From Bailinhaonella thermotolerans (GTDB lineage: Bacteria; Actinomycetota; Actinomycetes; Streptosporangiales; Streptosporangiaceae), in NCBI RefSeq assembly GCF_003594875.1, contig NZ_QZEY01000026.1, positions 30,293-94,292 of the forward strand: a stretch of DNA of 64,000 nucleotides. Reading direction: 5' to 3'. Under the pieces are notes generated by a model. The model saw only the letters and a list, made by a program, of their open reading frames with translations, was not told where the DNA came from and did not search any database. Shown in pieces: positions 16,026-24,642 of this stretch. The translations under genes and the position numbers were made by a program. Each line of letters begins with the position of its first letter. Position 1 is the stretch's first letter.

Positions 16026-17540
16026 TCAGCCGAGCTCCCGCTCCTGCCGCCGCGCGTCCATCTCCAACCGCAGCAGCCGGTCGAAGAACTCCGACCGGTT
16101 GCGGGCGAAGCTCGCCATCTCCAGGTGCTCCAGGTCGAGCTGCTCGCTCGGGGTCAGCTGCAGGGTGCGCGGCTTGGTCTCCTCGCCGCCCCGGCGGCGC
16201 CCCTCCCGCGTGGCCCGGGACTTGCGGTTGGGCCAGAACATCTGGGGATGGTCGCAGAACCGGTTGTAGGCGTCGATGACCAAGTCCGTCAGCGAGATCG
16301 CCTGCTCCTCCAGCTCCCGCCGCACCTCCTCCCACAGCGTCACCGTCAGGTAGATGGTGACCTGCTGCGTCGTCTCGTGCAGCGCGACCCGCGCGCGCAG
16401 CAGCAGCGCGCCCTCGCCCATGCGCCACTCGACGGCGGTCGTGCCCAGCGCCTGGCAGGCGTGCAGATGGGCGATCTCGGCGATCTTCTGCTCCTGCCCG
16501 GCCGGCACCCCGAACAGCACTTCCAGCAGGCTGTCGTTGTACAGGCAGTCCGCCAGCTGCAGGTACGGCGTGGCATGCGCGGCCAGGGTCTCCCGCAGCT
16601 GCTGAGCGACCTGCTGGTAGACCGGGATGACCTTCTTGCGCTTGCCGCTGACGGGCGCCGTGAGCCCTTCGAGGGTGCCGGCGCCCATCACCATCGGCAC
16701 CGGCACGCGGATGTCGACGGTGCCGGCCTCGGCGATCGCCTGCCCCAGCGGCGGCGCCGCGGGTGGGTCCACGAGCGCCCGGGGCGGTGGCATCACCGGC
16801 TGGACCGGTGCCACGGGCACGGTCGGGATCGGCTCGGAGGCCGCCCAGCTGCCCGCCGTGGTGATGCCCTGGCCGTTGCCCGCGGCCGGCCGCTGCGGGC
16901 CGTGATCGGCGGGGTCCGAAGCGGTCTCGGCGCCCGGCCCGGCGGCGGGCGGCGGTTCGGGAGCCGCGGACGGTGTGTCCGCGGCCGGGGTGTCCGCGGC
17001 CTGCTCCGTGGGGGCCGGCCGCCGGCGCCTGGCCGCCGCGGCCGAGTCCCCGGAAGAGGCGGCCGTGGCGGGCTCGGCAGCAGGGGCGGCCGTGGGGGCC
17101 GCCGCACCGGTCCGCCCAGGGCCGGCACCGTCGCCGTTCGGGGCGGCGGCCGCGGGCTCCGGGGCGTCGCCGGGCGAGACCGGCCCGGTGCCGGCCGGCC
17201 CGGCGGGCTCGGCCGCCGGAGACGGTACGGCGACGCGCACGGACGCGCTCGCGGCGGCGGCCGGCTCCGCGGCGGTCACCGGCGAGTCGACCGCCGCCGG
17301 CGGCGTCAGCGGAGCTTCGCCGGGCTTGGGGGTGCCGTCGAGCGTGGAGCTGTCGTCAGGCTCCGGCTTCTCGTCGGCGGCGGGCGGCGGCGGGGTCGCG
17401 GGCACGCTGGGCCGCAGGACGTCCGGCGGCGGAAGGGGCGCTTCCTGCGCGGCCTGGTTCGTCTCGAAGGCCTTGAACCCGCCGCGCCGGCGCGACTTGG
17501 TCCGCTTGCTGCCCGAGTCGAGGTCGGTCTCCACGCTCAT
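16026..17540 (-). CDS. ParA partner protein with long disordered N-terminus
   Basis: Encodes 504 residues. Roughly the first 280 are Ala/Pro-rich and probably disordered, beginning with a basic patch (SKRTKSRRRGG). The C-terminal 220 residues are ordered and helical (KVIPVYQQVAQQLRETL, SLLEVLFGVPAGQEQKIAEIA), with a basic stretch (NRKSRATREGRRRGG) and a charged end. The start codon overlaps the stop of parA by 4 nt, so the two are translationally coupled, like parA-parB pairs. No ParB N-terminal domain or clear HTH is visible. Its role as the centromere-binding partner rests on this operon structure. Confidence 0.6.
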   Translation of the reverse strand: MSVETDLDSGSKRTKSRRRGGFKAFETNQAAQEAPLPPPDVLRPSVPATPPPPAADEKPEPDDSSTLDGTPKPGEAPLTPPAAVDSPVTAAEPAAAASASVRVAVPSPAAEPAGPAGTGPVSPGDAPEPAAAAPNGDGAGPGRTGAAAPTAAPAAEPATAASSGDSAAAARRRRPAPTEQAADTPAADTPSAAPEPPPAAGPGAETASDPADHGPQRPAAGNGQGITTAGSWAASEPIPTVPVAPVQPVMPPPRALVDPPAAPPLGQAIAEAGTVDIRVPVPMVMGAGTLEGLTAPVSGKRKKVIPVYQQVAQQLRETLAAHATPYLQLADCLYNDSLLEVLFGVPAGQEQKIAEIAHLHACQALGTTAVEWRMGEGALLLRARVALHETTQQVTIYLTVTLWEEVRRELEEQAISLTDLVIDAYNRFCDHPQMFWPNRKSRATREGRRRGGEETKPRTLQLTPSEQLDLEHLEMASFARNRSEFFDRLLRLEMDARRQERELG

Positions 17541-18433
17541 GCCGGCTGTGCCGTTCCTGCCAGAGCGGCCGCCGCCTGCTGGTTCTTCTCGCCCAGCAGC
17601 CGGATCGTCTGGTGCGCGATGGCCCGGTAGTCGTCGGCCAGGCCCGCGGCGTCGACCTTGACGCCGGGAATGGGGTTCTCCTCCAGCTCGTAGGCGAGCC
17701 GACCGTGCGACCGGATCGCCTCCGCGACGGCCGGGACGTGCCGGACGTAGGAGTCGAGGATGGGCGCCACCCCGCCGAGCCGCTCTCTCAGCAGTGCCTT
17801 GGACGACTCACGCATCCGGGCCGCGCCGGTGTCGAAGTCGAACATCACGCAGCACAGCAGGTTCCGCACCGTGCCGGTGCTCTCCATGACCTCCGCGGCC
17901 ACCTCGCCGGCCTCCTCGGCCGCCCGCATCGAACCCTTGTCGAACTTGGTGGTGACCACCAGGTGCCGGGTCGCGGTCAGCGCCATCATCTGCAGCAGCC
18001 GGTCGCCGGGCGGGCAGTCCACCACGATGAGGTGGTAGTCCGCGGCGATGGGGGTCAGGCAGTCGTGCAGGGCGTTGACGAACCTGGGCCGCTTGCCCGC
18101 GGCCGCCAGGGCCAGCACGTCCTCCAGGTTGTATCCGCCGACGACGACGTCGAGGTTGGGCCGGACCCCGGAGACCGGCTCCAGCGGCCGTCCCGAGCGC
18201 AGGCTGTTGAAGAAGGACTCCCCCTGGTCGTTCCACTCTTCGTCGGCGTAGCCGAGGTCGTCGGCCATCGCGCCGCGGGGGTCGATGTCGACGAGCAGGG
18301 TCTTGTAGCCCTTGGACGCCGCGTAACCGGCGGTGTGGACGGCGACGCTGGTCTTGCCGGCTCCGCCCTTGCCCGTGATGTACGAAACGGCGTGGGGGTG
18401 CCCAGCGATGCTGGACACGGCTTGTGCAGGCAC
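17537..18433 (-). CDS. parA: ParA-family partition ATPase
   Basis: Encodes 298 residues. The deviant Walker A motif is GKGGAGKTSVAVHTA, the A' motif is LLVDIDPRGAMADDLG and Walker B is LIVVDCPPG. These define the ParA/MinD/Soj class that forms ATP-dependent filaments or gradients on DNA to segregate plasmids or chromosomes. The GTG start follows AGGGGG by about 5 nt. It overlaps the downstream partner gene and faces a long gene-free repeat region, a usual place for a centromere or origin. Chromosomal Soj is less likely given the flanking genes. Confidence 0.88.
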   Translation of the reverse strand: MPAQAVSSIAGHPHAVSYITGKGGAGKTSVAVHTAGYAASKGYKTLLVDIDPRGAMADDLGYADEEWNDQGESFFNSLRSGRPLEPVSGVRPNLDVVVGGYNLEDVLALAAAGKRPRFVNALHDCLTPIAADYHLIVVDCPPGDRLLQMMALTATRHLVVTTKFDKGSMRAAEEAGEVAAEVMESTGTVRNLLCCVMFDFDTGAARMRESSKALLRERLGGVAPILDSYVRHVPAVAEAIRSHGRLAYELEENPIPGVKVDAAGLADDYRAIAHQTIRLLGEKNQQAAAALAGTAQPA

Positions 18434-19853
18434 AGAGGCCCCCTTTTAGACGTCAGTGGAGTGTGGTGTGAGGTTGTACGGCCGATAAGGCCGGGGCACG
18501 GCCAAGCCTAGCGATACGGGTGGTCATTTTCCGGGTGACACGCCCCCGGGTGCCGATATGGAGCAACCCCCGGGCGGGCCTGGATCGCTCCTGGGACCTC
18601 CTCGGACGTCGTGTGAGAGGAAGCTGCGCGTATCGGCAGGTGTCCAGGCCCTGGCAGCTGATGTCACGCCCCGCGGCCTACGGCCACCCGCGGCCACCGG
18701 TTGCCGTACGTGTGCGCCTCGCCCAAGCCGTTGCCAGCTCCTGCGCCACGTGTCCTCGCCCACCCTCAGGTGCTCGCCTCATCAAGCGCGTCGCCACGTC
18801 CTCCGAGGGGACAGCACATGAAGCCCCGGGAAGAAGGGCCAGCCGGGGCGTGGCGGCCCGAGGGACCGCCGTGCGCGAGGTGTGCACCTGGCGCAGGACG
18901 CGAGGTGGCACGAGCATCCGATGCCGCGCCCACGCTGAGGAACACACCTGCTCGGACATGTCGCCAGAGGAGGTGGGACGTGAGCTGAGGCACGCCGGTG
19001 ACGGCTCACGTGAGCTCCTGCGAAAGGGCAGCAGACCAGGAGCAGGCACCCCGCCAGATGCTTCGAGGCGCCGCCACGGGCCTCCCCATGATCCGGGACA
19101 TGTCCTCATGCCGGGCGATGACTCCAGCTCTTCCCAGACGCGACCGCGCGGTGACTCGCCTTGCCTCCTCCCGGCGCATCCAGGCTCGCCATACGCCACC
19201 TTCCCGCCCGTGACAGCAGGAAGCGGGCCGTGGACGGATGCGATGCCAGGAAGGGGCACCGAGCAGCGTCCAGGCAGGCGAGCGGGGACGCAGACGGGTC
19301 TTCCCGGACCCCGGCACGCGCCGCGACCTACCGGATCGTCCCGCTTCAGCAAGAAGCGCATGAGCTGCTGGGAGAGGGCCGTGCAGCGGATGCGCACAGG
19401 CATCGGGGGGTTGGACGACGCCACCACCCGTGGGCCGACCTGGGATGGTGAGTGACGCCATGACAGCACCCTCCCACCCTCTGCGGGATGTCCAGGGGCA
19501 ATGCGAGACCGTGACACCCGGAGGCACGTACGGGGACGTGCTTGGGCGTCCTCTGACGCCTTGACTCGTCTGTGGCGGGGTTGTCCTGCCACCACACGTG
19601 CACGTCCGCAGTCGTGGGCCCTCCTCTGTGCTACGACATATGGAGTTCTCATCCGGGGCGCGGCCCTGCCCCTTCACCTGCATCAAGACGTCCGAACATC
19701 CCGATACGCCACTCCATGCCCAAGCACGCCAAGGAAGGCCGTCGTACACGTGCGCGGATCAGTGACCGTGCCATCTCGGCATGCAGCACGACGGGTCACG
19801 AATGAGGGGATGGCTTCACGCCGCATGAGGAGGTGGGGGGAGGGTGGGCGTGA

Positions 19854-19884
19854 TAACGCCTTGCCACACCTTCCCACACATTAA
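19854..19884. repeat. TAACGC...CATTAA motif, site A
   Basis: TAACGCCTTGCCACACC continues to CCCACACATTAA. It is closely related to sites at 20894 and 40044 and more loosely to 20820. The conserved core is TG.CACACC..CCCACACATTA. Confidence 0.65.
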
Positions 19885-20202
19885 CTCACCCCCGTTGGGG
19901 TCCAGCGAGGCATGAAGCTCCCCCACCACCGAGGCACCCGCGACATCCGCCACCTGCCCCTTCGCAGGCAGGTGCGCCTCGCCGGCCATCGTCCTCCACC
20001 CGATGGCGTACGGCGTTATCGCTGCCCACCCGCTCTCCCACGGGCCCGCCGGTCGGCCTGTGGAGCCGCGAAGGCGGGCAGGCGAAGCGGGGGAAGGCAT
20101 CCTCCCGATCCTCTGCCGCGGATCACCACGCCACCTCACCGGGCCGGGTCGGGCCGGCCCGGCTCCTCCCCTCTCGGCCTCGCCGCCGCAGCCGAGTGAA
20201 GG

Positions 20203-20246
20203 GCCGGACTCCCGCCTTCCGGTGCCCGCGAAGGCGGGAGTCCGGC
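20203..20246. other. Large hairpin, 17-bp perfect stem
   Basis: GCCGGACTCCCGCCTTC and its exact complement enclose a 10-nt loop. It lies inside the gene-free region, not behind an evident gene, so a terminator function is not obvious. Confidence 0.6.
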
Positions 20247-20819
20247 ACCGCGTGCGCCGCAGGCCCTGTCCGCAGGAGCACTCGCGCCAAAGGGCGTTGG
20301 TAGCTCCTGGCACCGCTGGGTACCGATGACCAGGTGCGGGCGCCGGAACCTGAATGCTGTGTGACGAGGACGGCCCGGCCCGCACGGGGCGAGTCCGTGA
20401 CACGGATTCCGTGGCGCGGAAAGACCTCTCCGGATCGTGGAGCGCCACGGACCCCACGGCTTCACCGGCCTCGCTCCCCGCCACTGGCCGCGCGTCCCAG
20501 AGGGCCCAGGCCGCCCATCCTTCAGGTGTCTTCACCGGCAGAGGTGTCCGGCCGCCTCTTCTCATGGCCGAGGCCGCGCATCCGCCCCACGCGCTGCTCC
20601 CGAGCGCGGCCCCACCGTCCAACGCACGTCCGCGCCCCCATCGAGGTGGCCATGGCTTCGTCGGCGCAGGCCGGCACCACTGCCCCTTAGAGAACGGACG
20701 TGCCCCGATGAAGGTGTTCGTTCAGCTCAGATCCCCACCCCGCGCGACCGTTCACCTTCTGTCGCGAGTGACCACGGAACTTGACCCCGCCACCCCCAGG
20801 ATGCGGATGCGAGGTCAGC

Positions 20820-20860
20820 TAACGCCCTGCCCCACCCACCCACACACCGCCACGCATTAA
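20820..20860. repeat. TAACGC...CATTAA motif, site B
   Basis: TAACGCCCTGCCCCACC followed by CCACGCATTAA, about 10 bp longer in the middle than site A. It shares the CCACGCATTAA end with site D at 40044-40084. Confidence 0.6.
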
Positions 20861-20893
20861 GCGCCCCTGTCATCCATGCGCCGACGGACGGCG

Positions 20894-20924
20894 TAACGCG
20901 CTGACACACCTCCCCACACATTAG
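20894..20924. repeat. TAACGC...CATTA motif, site C
   Basis: TAACGCGCTGACACACC followed by CCCCACACATTA. Same length and spacing as site A, 34 bp beyond site B. Confidence 0.62.
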
Positions 20925-21101
20925 AGGCGGTCCTTCGACCTCGTATCGGGGGCGGGGCAGTGATCCCCCGGGCCGGTCGGTGGCGCATCTGGACAAGCGC
21001 ACCGGCTGCGGGATTCCCCGCGATCGGCACGGTGTCAACCAGGTGACCGAACACCTCGGCCACCGTGTGCCGTACCACGATCGTGAGGTTGGAGACCTGT
21101 C

Positions 21102-21527
21102 ATGGCGTCAGAGCTGCTCGCTGACGAGAACATCGCCTGGCTGCCGCGCCGGGCGTGCCGGCGGCTTTCCGGCGCCGACATCGTGCGCTTCTTCGTCGAC
21201 GCCGGTCAGGCGATCGCCCCCGAGGACGAGGCCATGTGCCGGGCCTGCCCCGTACGAGAGGAATGCCTGACGCGCGCGTACGCCCAGGGGCTGGAGTCCG
21301 GCTACTTCGGCGGCATGTCGCCCGGGCAGCGCAGCCGGATGACGCTGCGCGAGGCCCTGGACCACATCCGCGCGGAACCGGCCGAGAACGACGACGCCCC
21401 GGACGACGCGGCCCCGGACGCCACGGCCCCCGACGCCACGGCCCGGGGCGAGGCCGCCCCGGGGGAGGGCGCCGAGTTGGCCGCGCGGCCGCGGCCGGGA
21501 CGGTCCCGGTCGTCCCGCGCCGGCTGA
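21102..21527 (+). CDS. WhiB-like iron-sulfur transcription factor
   Basis: Encodes 141 residues. The four cluster cysteines are C19 (RRACRRL), C46, C49 (MCRACPV) and C55 (EECL), with the turn GYFGGMS in place of the more common GVWGG. WhiB proteins bind a [4Fe-4S] cluster and usually act with the principal sigma factor; they occur only in Actinobacteria and their mobile elements. An Asp/Ala-rich C-terminal tail (DAAPDATAPDATA) is unusual. A GGAGA ribosome site is 6 nt before the ATG. It is positioned to regulate element genes, with the exonuclease gene 38 bp downstream. Confidence 0.92.
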   Translation: MASELLADENIAWLPRRACRRLSGADIVRFFVDAGQAIAPEDEAMCRACPVREECLTRAYAQGLESGYFGGMSPGQRSRMTLREALDHIRAEPAENDDAPDDAAPDATAPDATARGEAAPGEGAELAARPRPGRSRSSRAG

Positions 21528-21565
21528 CCCGCACGGGTCACCGGCCACCCCAACGAAAGGCACCC

Positions 21566-22165
21566 ATGTACAGCTCGGCGCGCGTCTACGCCCTGGACAT
21601 CGAGACCGACAACTCCGAGGGAGAGGGCCTGAACCCCTCCCGCGCGCGGATCACGCAGGCCAGCGTCGCCACCGAGGACACCACCGAGGTGTTCGACGGA
21701 GCCGAAGCCGACCTGCTCGCCCACCTGGACCGCTTCCTGCGCCGCCTGCCCAACGGGCTCATCGCGACCTGGAACGGCGCGGCCTTCGACCTGCCGTACC
21801 TCACGACCCGGGCCGGACGCGCCCGCGTCAGCCTGGGCCTGTCCCTGGTCGCCGACAGGCGCCTCACCCCCAAGTACGGCTTCCTGGAGGGCCACCACAC
21901 CGCCTACCACGGAATCTGGGAGAGCGCGGTCTCCTCCAGCGTGCCGCATGTGCACCTCGACATCGCCTATGCCTACCGCCGCCACGCCCGCGAGCACGAG
22001 ATCCCCTGGAGCCTGAAGCCGGTCGCGCGCTCGCGCGGCCTGGACCCCGTCGAACTCGACCGGGAGCGGCTGCACCAGTACACCCCGAGCCAGCGGGCCG
22101 AGTACTGCGCCTCGGACGCCGTCATCACCCGGCAGCTCGCCCTGGACCTGCTCGGCGTCCGCTGA
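21566..22165 (+). CDS. DEDDy-type 3'-5' exonuclease-like protein
   Basis: Encodes 199 residues. Exo I is YALDIETD, exo II is TWNGAAFDLPYL, and exo III is EYCASDAVIT (Tyr-x3-Asp), the DEDDy pattern of proofreading domains in family-B polymerases. No polymerase domain follows, so it is a stand-alone nuclease acting on DNA 3' ends, or on RNA. AAAGG lies 6 nt before the ATG. It is near WhiB and converges on the sbcC gene across a strong terminator. Its place beside Mre11-Rad50 genes suggests a DNA replication or repair role. Confidence 0.8.
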   Translation: MYSSARVYALDIETDNSEGEGLNPSRARITQASVATEDTTEVFDGAEADLLAHLDRFLRRLPNGLIATWNGAAFDLPYLTTRAGRARVSLGLSLVADRRLTPKYGFLEGHHTAYHGIWESAVSSSVPHVHLDIAYAYRRHAREHEIPWSLKPVARSRGLDPVELDRERLHQYTPSQRAEYCASDAVITRQLALDLLGVR

Positions 22166-22199
22166 CGACTCGGCGTCCGCGGCGCCCGGCACGACATGC

Positions 22200-22230
22200 G
22201 GACCGGCGGACCCTCAAGGTCCGCCGGTCC
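22200..22230. terminator. Bidirectional hairpin terminator
   Basis: A perfect 13-bp stem (GGACCGGCGGACC) with a CTCAA loop between the convergent exonuclease and sbcC genes. Confidence 0.75.
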
Positions 22231-22266
22231 ACCCTTTGCCCGCCGCGGGGGCCGCCGTGGGGCCGG

Positions 22267-24633
22267 TCAGGCCGACATCTGCACGACCGAGCGCGGCATC
22301 ACCTCCGCCGACCCGGGGTCCGGTTCCTCCAGCTCGATGTCGATCACGCAGTCGGCCAGCTCCTCCAGCCCGCCCACATGACTGACCACCAGCATCTGGG
22401 GATAGACCCCGCGCAGCGCCCGCAGGCCCGCCAGGATCGCCTCGCGCCGGACTGCGTCCTGGAACCCGAAGACCTCGTCCAGGATCAGCACCCCCAGCCC
22501 GCCGACCCCGTGCTGGGAGGCGATCACGCTGGCCACCCCGAGCCGCAGCGCCAGCGCGCCCAGGTCCTTCTCGCCGCCGGAGACGAACACCCGCGTCAGC
22601 GGCACGTACGACCCGTCATAGTCGCGCACCCGCACCTCGTAGCCGTCGCTGACCCGCACCGCGGAGAACCGGCCGCCGGACATCTGCTCCAGCAGCGCCG
22701 ACACGGCCCCCTCCAGCGCGGGCCGGATCCGCGCCGACACGTCCTGCGACACCGTCGCCAGGAGCTGCGCCGCGGCCTGCGCCACCCGCGCCTGCGTCTC
22801 CAGGGCGCGGCGCCGCTCGCGCAGCTTCTCGCCCTCCTGGACGGCGCGGCGGGCGGCGCCCACCCGTTCGGACACCGCCGCCAGCTCCTCCTGGATCGCC
22901 GTCAGCGTCCGCCGCTCCTCGGCCAGGGCCGCCTGGGCACGCTCGCGTTCGCGCATCGCCTCCTGCAGCGTCTGCGGCACCCGGGCCTGCTCCAGCCGGG
23001 CGGCGGCCTGCGCGGCGGCGGCTTCGGCCTCCCGCAGGGCGCGTTCCATCGTGGCCCGGCGCTCAGCCGCGCGCACGGCGGCCTGCCCGGCCTGCTCGGC
23101 CGCCCGGGCACGCTCCAGCCGCTCGCGCAGGCGGGCCCGCTGCGCGTACAGGTCCTCCAGCCCGGGCGGGGCTTCGGGCAGGGCGGCCAGCTGCCGCTCG
23201 TAGGCCTGCGCGTGTCCCGCCAGGCGTTCGCGTTCGCCGTGCGCCGCCTCGCACTCCTGCCGGGCCAGCCGGGCCCGGCCCGCCGCCTGCCGCGCGGCCT
23301 CCACCGCGCCGATCGCGGCCGCGTGGCGGCCGGCCGCCTCGCGCTGGTCCCGCTCGGCCTCCGCCAGCTCCCCGGTGAGGGCGCGCAAGGCGTCCCCGGC
23401 CTGGGTGAGGCAGCTGTCGCGGTGCTCCGGGGTGATCGGCTGGGCGCAGGTGAGGCACACCCCGCCCAGGGCGGACACCTGCCGCAGGTCCTCGGCGGCC
23501 CGGTCGCGCAGGCCGGTCAGCCGGGCGACCGCCGCCGAAGAGGCGTCCAGGGCGTCGCCGGCCTGCCGGGCAGCGTCCTCGGCCGCGCGCAGCTCCCGCT
23601 CGGCCTCGTCCTGGCGGGCGCGTGCCGCCGCGACGCCGCCATGGCGGGCGACGGTGTCCTCCACATCGCGCAGCCGTGCGCGGAGCTCGCGCAGCTGGGC
23701 GTGGGCCGCGGCGGCGTCGGCCGCGCGGCGGGCCTGTTCTTCCGCGGTCGCGATCCGCCGTTCCAGGGTGGTGATGCGGTCGCCCAGCTCGGCCGAGGGC
23801 GGGCCCTCGTAGGCGGGCGCCGGCGGGGGGCGGAGCGCGTCCAGGTCCTGCCGGGCGCGCGCGAGCGCGGCGGCGGCCGAGTCGGCCTCGCCCTGGGCTC
23901 GCGCGTATCGCCGTACGGCCTGGCCGTGCTCCTGCTCGGTCTGCGCGCCGTCGGCCAGGTCGCGTTCGAGCTTCTTGATGGTGGCGTCGGTGTCGGCGGC
24001 CGCTGCGCGCAGCCCCTCCAGCGCGTCCTGCTCGGTTCGCAGGCGGCCGGTCAGGCCGGCGATGTCGGGGGCCTCGCCGAGGGCCAGCGCGGCGCGGCGG
24101 GCGCTGTTGAGCTCCTCCCGGGCGGACGCCTTGGCCTTGGTGACGGCGTCCAGTCGCAGGAGGCGGGCCATCGTCTTGCCGCGTTCGGCCGCGCTCAGGC
24201 TGGACAGGCCCTCCAGTTCGCCCTGGGTGGCGAAGACCGCCAGGCGGAATCCGGCGGCGTCCATGCCCAGCAGCTTGGACACCTCCGCGGTGACCTCGTC
24301 GGGTCCTTGCATGATGGCGGTGCCGCCGACCTCCAAGATCGCCGAGCTCTTGCGGTTGTCGCGGCGCCGCCGCACGGTGTAGGTGTCCTGGCCGACGGTG
24401 AACTCCACCCGCACCTCCATCCCCTCGAGTTCGGCGCCCCGCCGGATCAGCCGGTCCAGTTCGCGCTTGCCGGTGGGGCCCTCGCCGTACAGGCCGTAGA
24501 CGATGGCGGTCAGCAGGGTGGACTTGCCCGAGCCGTTGCGGCCCGAGATCAAGATGAGCTGGGCGTCCTCGGGGAAGATCACATCCGCCTCGTCGAAGAG
24601 CCGGAAGTTCGTCATCGTCAGGCGCTTGATCAT
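22267..24633 (-). CDS. sbcC: SbcC/Rad50-like ATPase
   Basis: Encodes 788 residues, shorter than typical SbcC (about 1000). Walker A is ISGRNGSGKST (29-39). A long coiled-coil pair surrounds the zinc hook CLTC near residue 400. The ABC signature is SGGEKDLGALALRLG, Walker B is VLILDEVFG, and an H-loop lies in VVSHV. With SbcD it forms the Mre11-Rad50 complex that opens and trims DNA ends and hairpins. It lies 9 bp downstream of sbcD on the same strand. Its position among plasmid genes suggests an element-encoded copy rather than the housekeeping pair. Confidence 0.93.
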   Translation of the reverse strand: MIKRLTMTNFRLFDEADVIFPEDAQLILISGRNGSGKSTLLTAIVYGLYGEGPTGKRELDRLIRRGAELEGMEVRVEFTVGQDTYTVRRRRDNRKSSAILEVGGTAIMQGPDEVTAEVSKLLGMDAAGFRLAVFATQGELEGLSSLSAAERGKTMARLLRLDAVTKAKASAREELNSARRAALALGEAPDIAGLTGRLRTEQDALEGLRAAAADTDATIKKLERDLADGAQTEQEHGQAVRRYARAQGEADSAAAALARARQDLDALRPPPAPAYEGPPSAELGDRITTLERRIATAEEQARRAADAAAAHAQLRELRARLRDVEDTVARHGGVAAARARQDEAERELRAAEDAARQAGDALDASSAAVARLTGLRDRAAEDLRQVSALGGVCLTCAQPITPEHRDSCLTQAGDALRALTGELAEAERDQREAAGRHAAAIGAVEAARQAAGRARLARQECEAAHGERERLAGHAQAYERQLAALPEAPPGLEDLYAQRARLRERLERARAAEQAGQAAVRAAERRATMERALREAEAAAAQAAARLEQARVPQTLQEAMRERERAQAALAEERRTLTAIQEELAAVSERVGAARRAVQEGEKLRERRRALETQARVAQAAAQLLATVSQDVSARIRPALEGAVSALLEQMSGGRFSAVRVSDGYEVRVRDYDGSYVPLTRVFVSGGEKDLGALALRLGVASVIASQHGVGGLGVLILDEVFGFQDAVRREAILAGLRALRGVYPQMLVVSHVGGLEELADCVIDIELEEPDPGSAEVMPRSVVQMSA

Positions 24634-24642
24634 GGGTTCCTC

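Larger units (their letters stand above)
18434..21101. other. 2.7 kb gene-free region beside parA, candidate origin/centromere
   Basis: Open frames occur in every direction but none has a ribosome site plus protein-like sequence. The DNA is somewhat lower in GC than flanking genes and is rich in ACGTG, CAGG and GACATGTC words. It holds three copies of a TAACGC...CATTAA motif, a 17-bp hairpin at 20203-20246 and a CACGGATTCCGTG palindrome at 20401. The first 90 bp must contain the parA promoter. An origin, centromere or noncoding RNA locus is possible; none is proven. Confidence 0.45.

Noticed and set aside
19816..21038. Minus-strand frames giving similar phrases (LMCGKVWQGV, LMCGEVCQRV)
   Set aside because: The similarity comes from the DNA motif TAACGC...CATTAA translated by chance, not from a protein family.
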